Notes under the pieces: model-generated | Told to the model about the DNA's origin: nothing | The model's input: only the letters and a program-made list of their open reading frames with translations | Databases searched by the model: none | Shown here: positions 39,317-39,453 of the stretch, one piece after another | How positions within the stretch are numbered: position 1 is the first letter of the stretch | How the letters are laid out: the number at the start of each line of letters is the position of its first letter | Origin: Erythrobacter sp. | Lineage (GTDB): Bacteria > Pseudomonadota > Alphaproteobacteria > Sphingomonadales > Sphingomonadaceae | Direction: 5' to 3' | DNA length: 39,453 nucleotides | Assembly (NCBI GenBank): GCA_027311945.1 | Contig: DAICXZ010000020.1 | Coordinates: 1-39,453 of the forward strand | Translations under genes and position numbers: made by a program

Positions 39317-39453
39317 GAGCGGTTTCCACACGTTCTGACTCGAAAGGGATTCCCTTACGGTCGCGGTTCTGATTCAAGCTTCCTGCTGGAGGCAGGAGGC
39401 CAGCATGGATGGCACGAACGCTTTCACAGGACCTTCGGGATCGGGTTGTTGCT
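39317..39453 (+). mobile_element. IS630-family element, left end (continues past window)
   Basis: The end begins GAGCGGTTTCCACACGTTC directly after a TA, the target dinucleotide that IS630/Tc1-mariner elements duplicate. About 90 bases in, AGGAGG precedes an ATG whose product starts like IS630 transposases. Its right end and the second TA are outside the window. A short palindrome, AAGGGA-T-TCCCTT, lies within the first 40 bases. The element points the same way as the GTA operon. Confidence 0.75.
39409..39453 (+). CDS. IS630-family transposase, N-terminal fragment
   Basis: Fifteen codons from ATG 39409, reading MARTLSQDLRDRVVA, the standard N-terminus of IS630-family transposases, where a helix-turn-helix normally follows. 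AGGAGG lies about eight bases before the ATG. The rest, including the DDE catalytic domain, is beyond the window. An earlier ATG at 39405 is in another frame and gives nothing recognisable. Confidence 0.75.
   Translation, partial: MARTLSQDLRDRVVA

Noticed and set aside
1-39453. tRNA, rRNA or CRISPR arrays
   Set aside because: No cloverleaf-like stretch with TTCAAATCC-type loop, no rRNA-like sequence and no regularly spaced repeats were found by eye on either strand.

Overview
The window is high-GC alphaproteobacterial chromosome. It most likely comes from Sphingomonadales and possibly the Erythrobacter/Porphyrobacter side of the order. The grounds are a serine palmitoyltransferase with its own acyl carrier protein, a DivK-type response regulator, an alphaproteobacterial single-cysteine DksA, a TTAA-N7-TTGA CtrA-like site, and a gene-transfer-agent (GTA) cluster in RcGTA gene order. 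The genus is inference; the family assignments rest on motifs read in the translations.

Region 1 (1-5.5 kb) is accessory DNA. It holds a strawberry-notch-type methyltransferase/helicase cut off at a 38-bp palindrome, a zinc-finger/Toprim primase-like protein, and a hipB-hipA toxin-antitoxin pair behind a clear operator palindrome. This looks like a remnant of a plasmid or integrative element.

Region 2 (5.7-26.7 kb) is ordinary chromosomal housekeeping DNA. It contains a DUF983-MocR regulator pair, malic enzyme (maeB) divergent from mutS, a run of small membrane or unknown genes, gluQ with a cobalamin adenosyltransferase, an HNH nuclease, an orphan peptide-type binding lipoprotein, PilZ and DksA proteins, and a CtrA-box-preceded Sel1-like gene. 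It continues with a tight five-gene minus-strand operon (DUF3572, HAD, RidA, GDPD, FemAB-like), divK, the ACP-serine palmitoyltransferase sphingolipid module, osmC and a DedA-like membrane protein.

Region 3 (26.8-39.4 kb) is a GTA structural cluster on the plus strand: g1 (small terminase), g2 (large terminase), g3 (portal), g3.5, g4 (protease), g5 (capsid), g9, g10, g10.1, g11, g12, g13, g14 (NlpC/P60) and g15. It lacks integrase, replication and lysis genes, as GTA clusters do. The cluster carries several independent lesions. A roughly 106-bp inverted-repeat element sits in frame inside the terminase. A large deletion has fused the N-terminal part of the capsid protein g5 in frame to the C-terminal part of g8, removing g6 and g7. 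An in-frame TGA interrupts the tape-measure gene g11. A one-base loss in a G-run shifts g13. An IS630-family element enters g15 at a TA just before the window ends. A reverse-strand lipoprotein gene sits between g2 and g3, and two structured non-coding stretches lie before g1 and before g5. As read, no complete capsid protein is encoded here, so the cluster should be unable to make normal particles by itself. The in-frame capsid/g8 fusion and the in-frame terminase insertion are the most unusual things in the window. No tRNA, rRNA or CRISPR array was seen.
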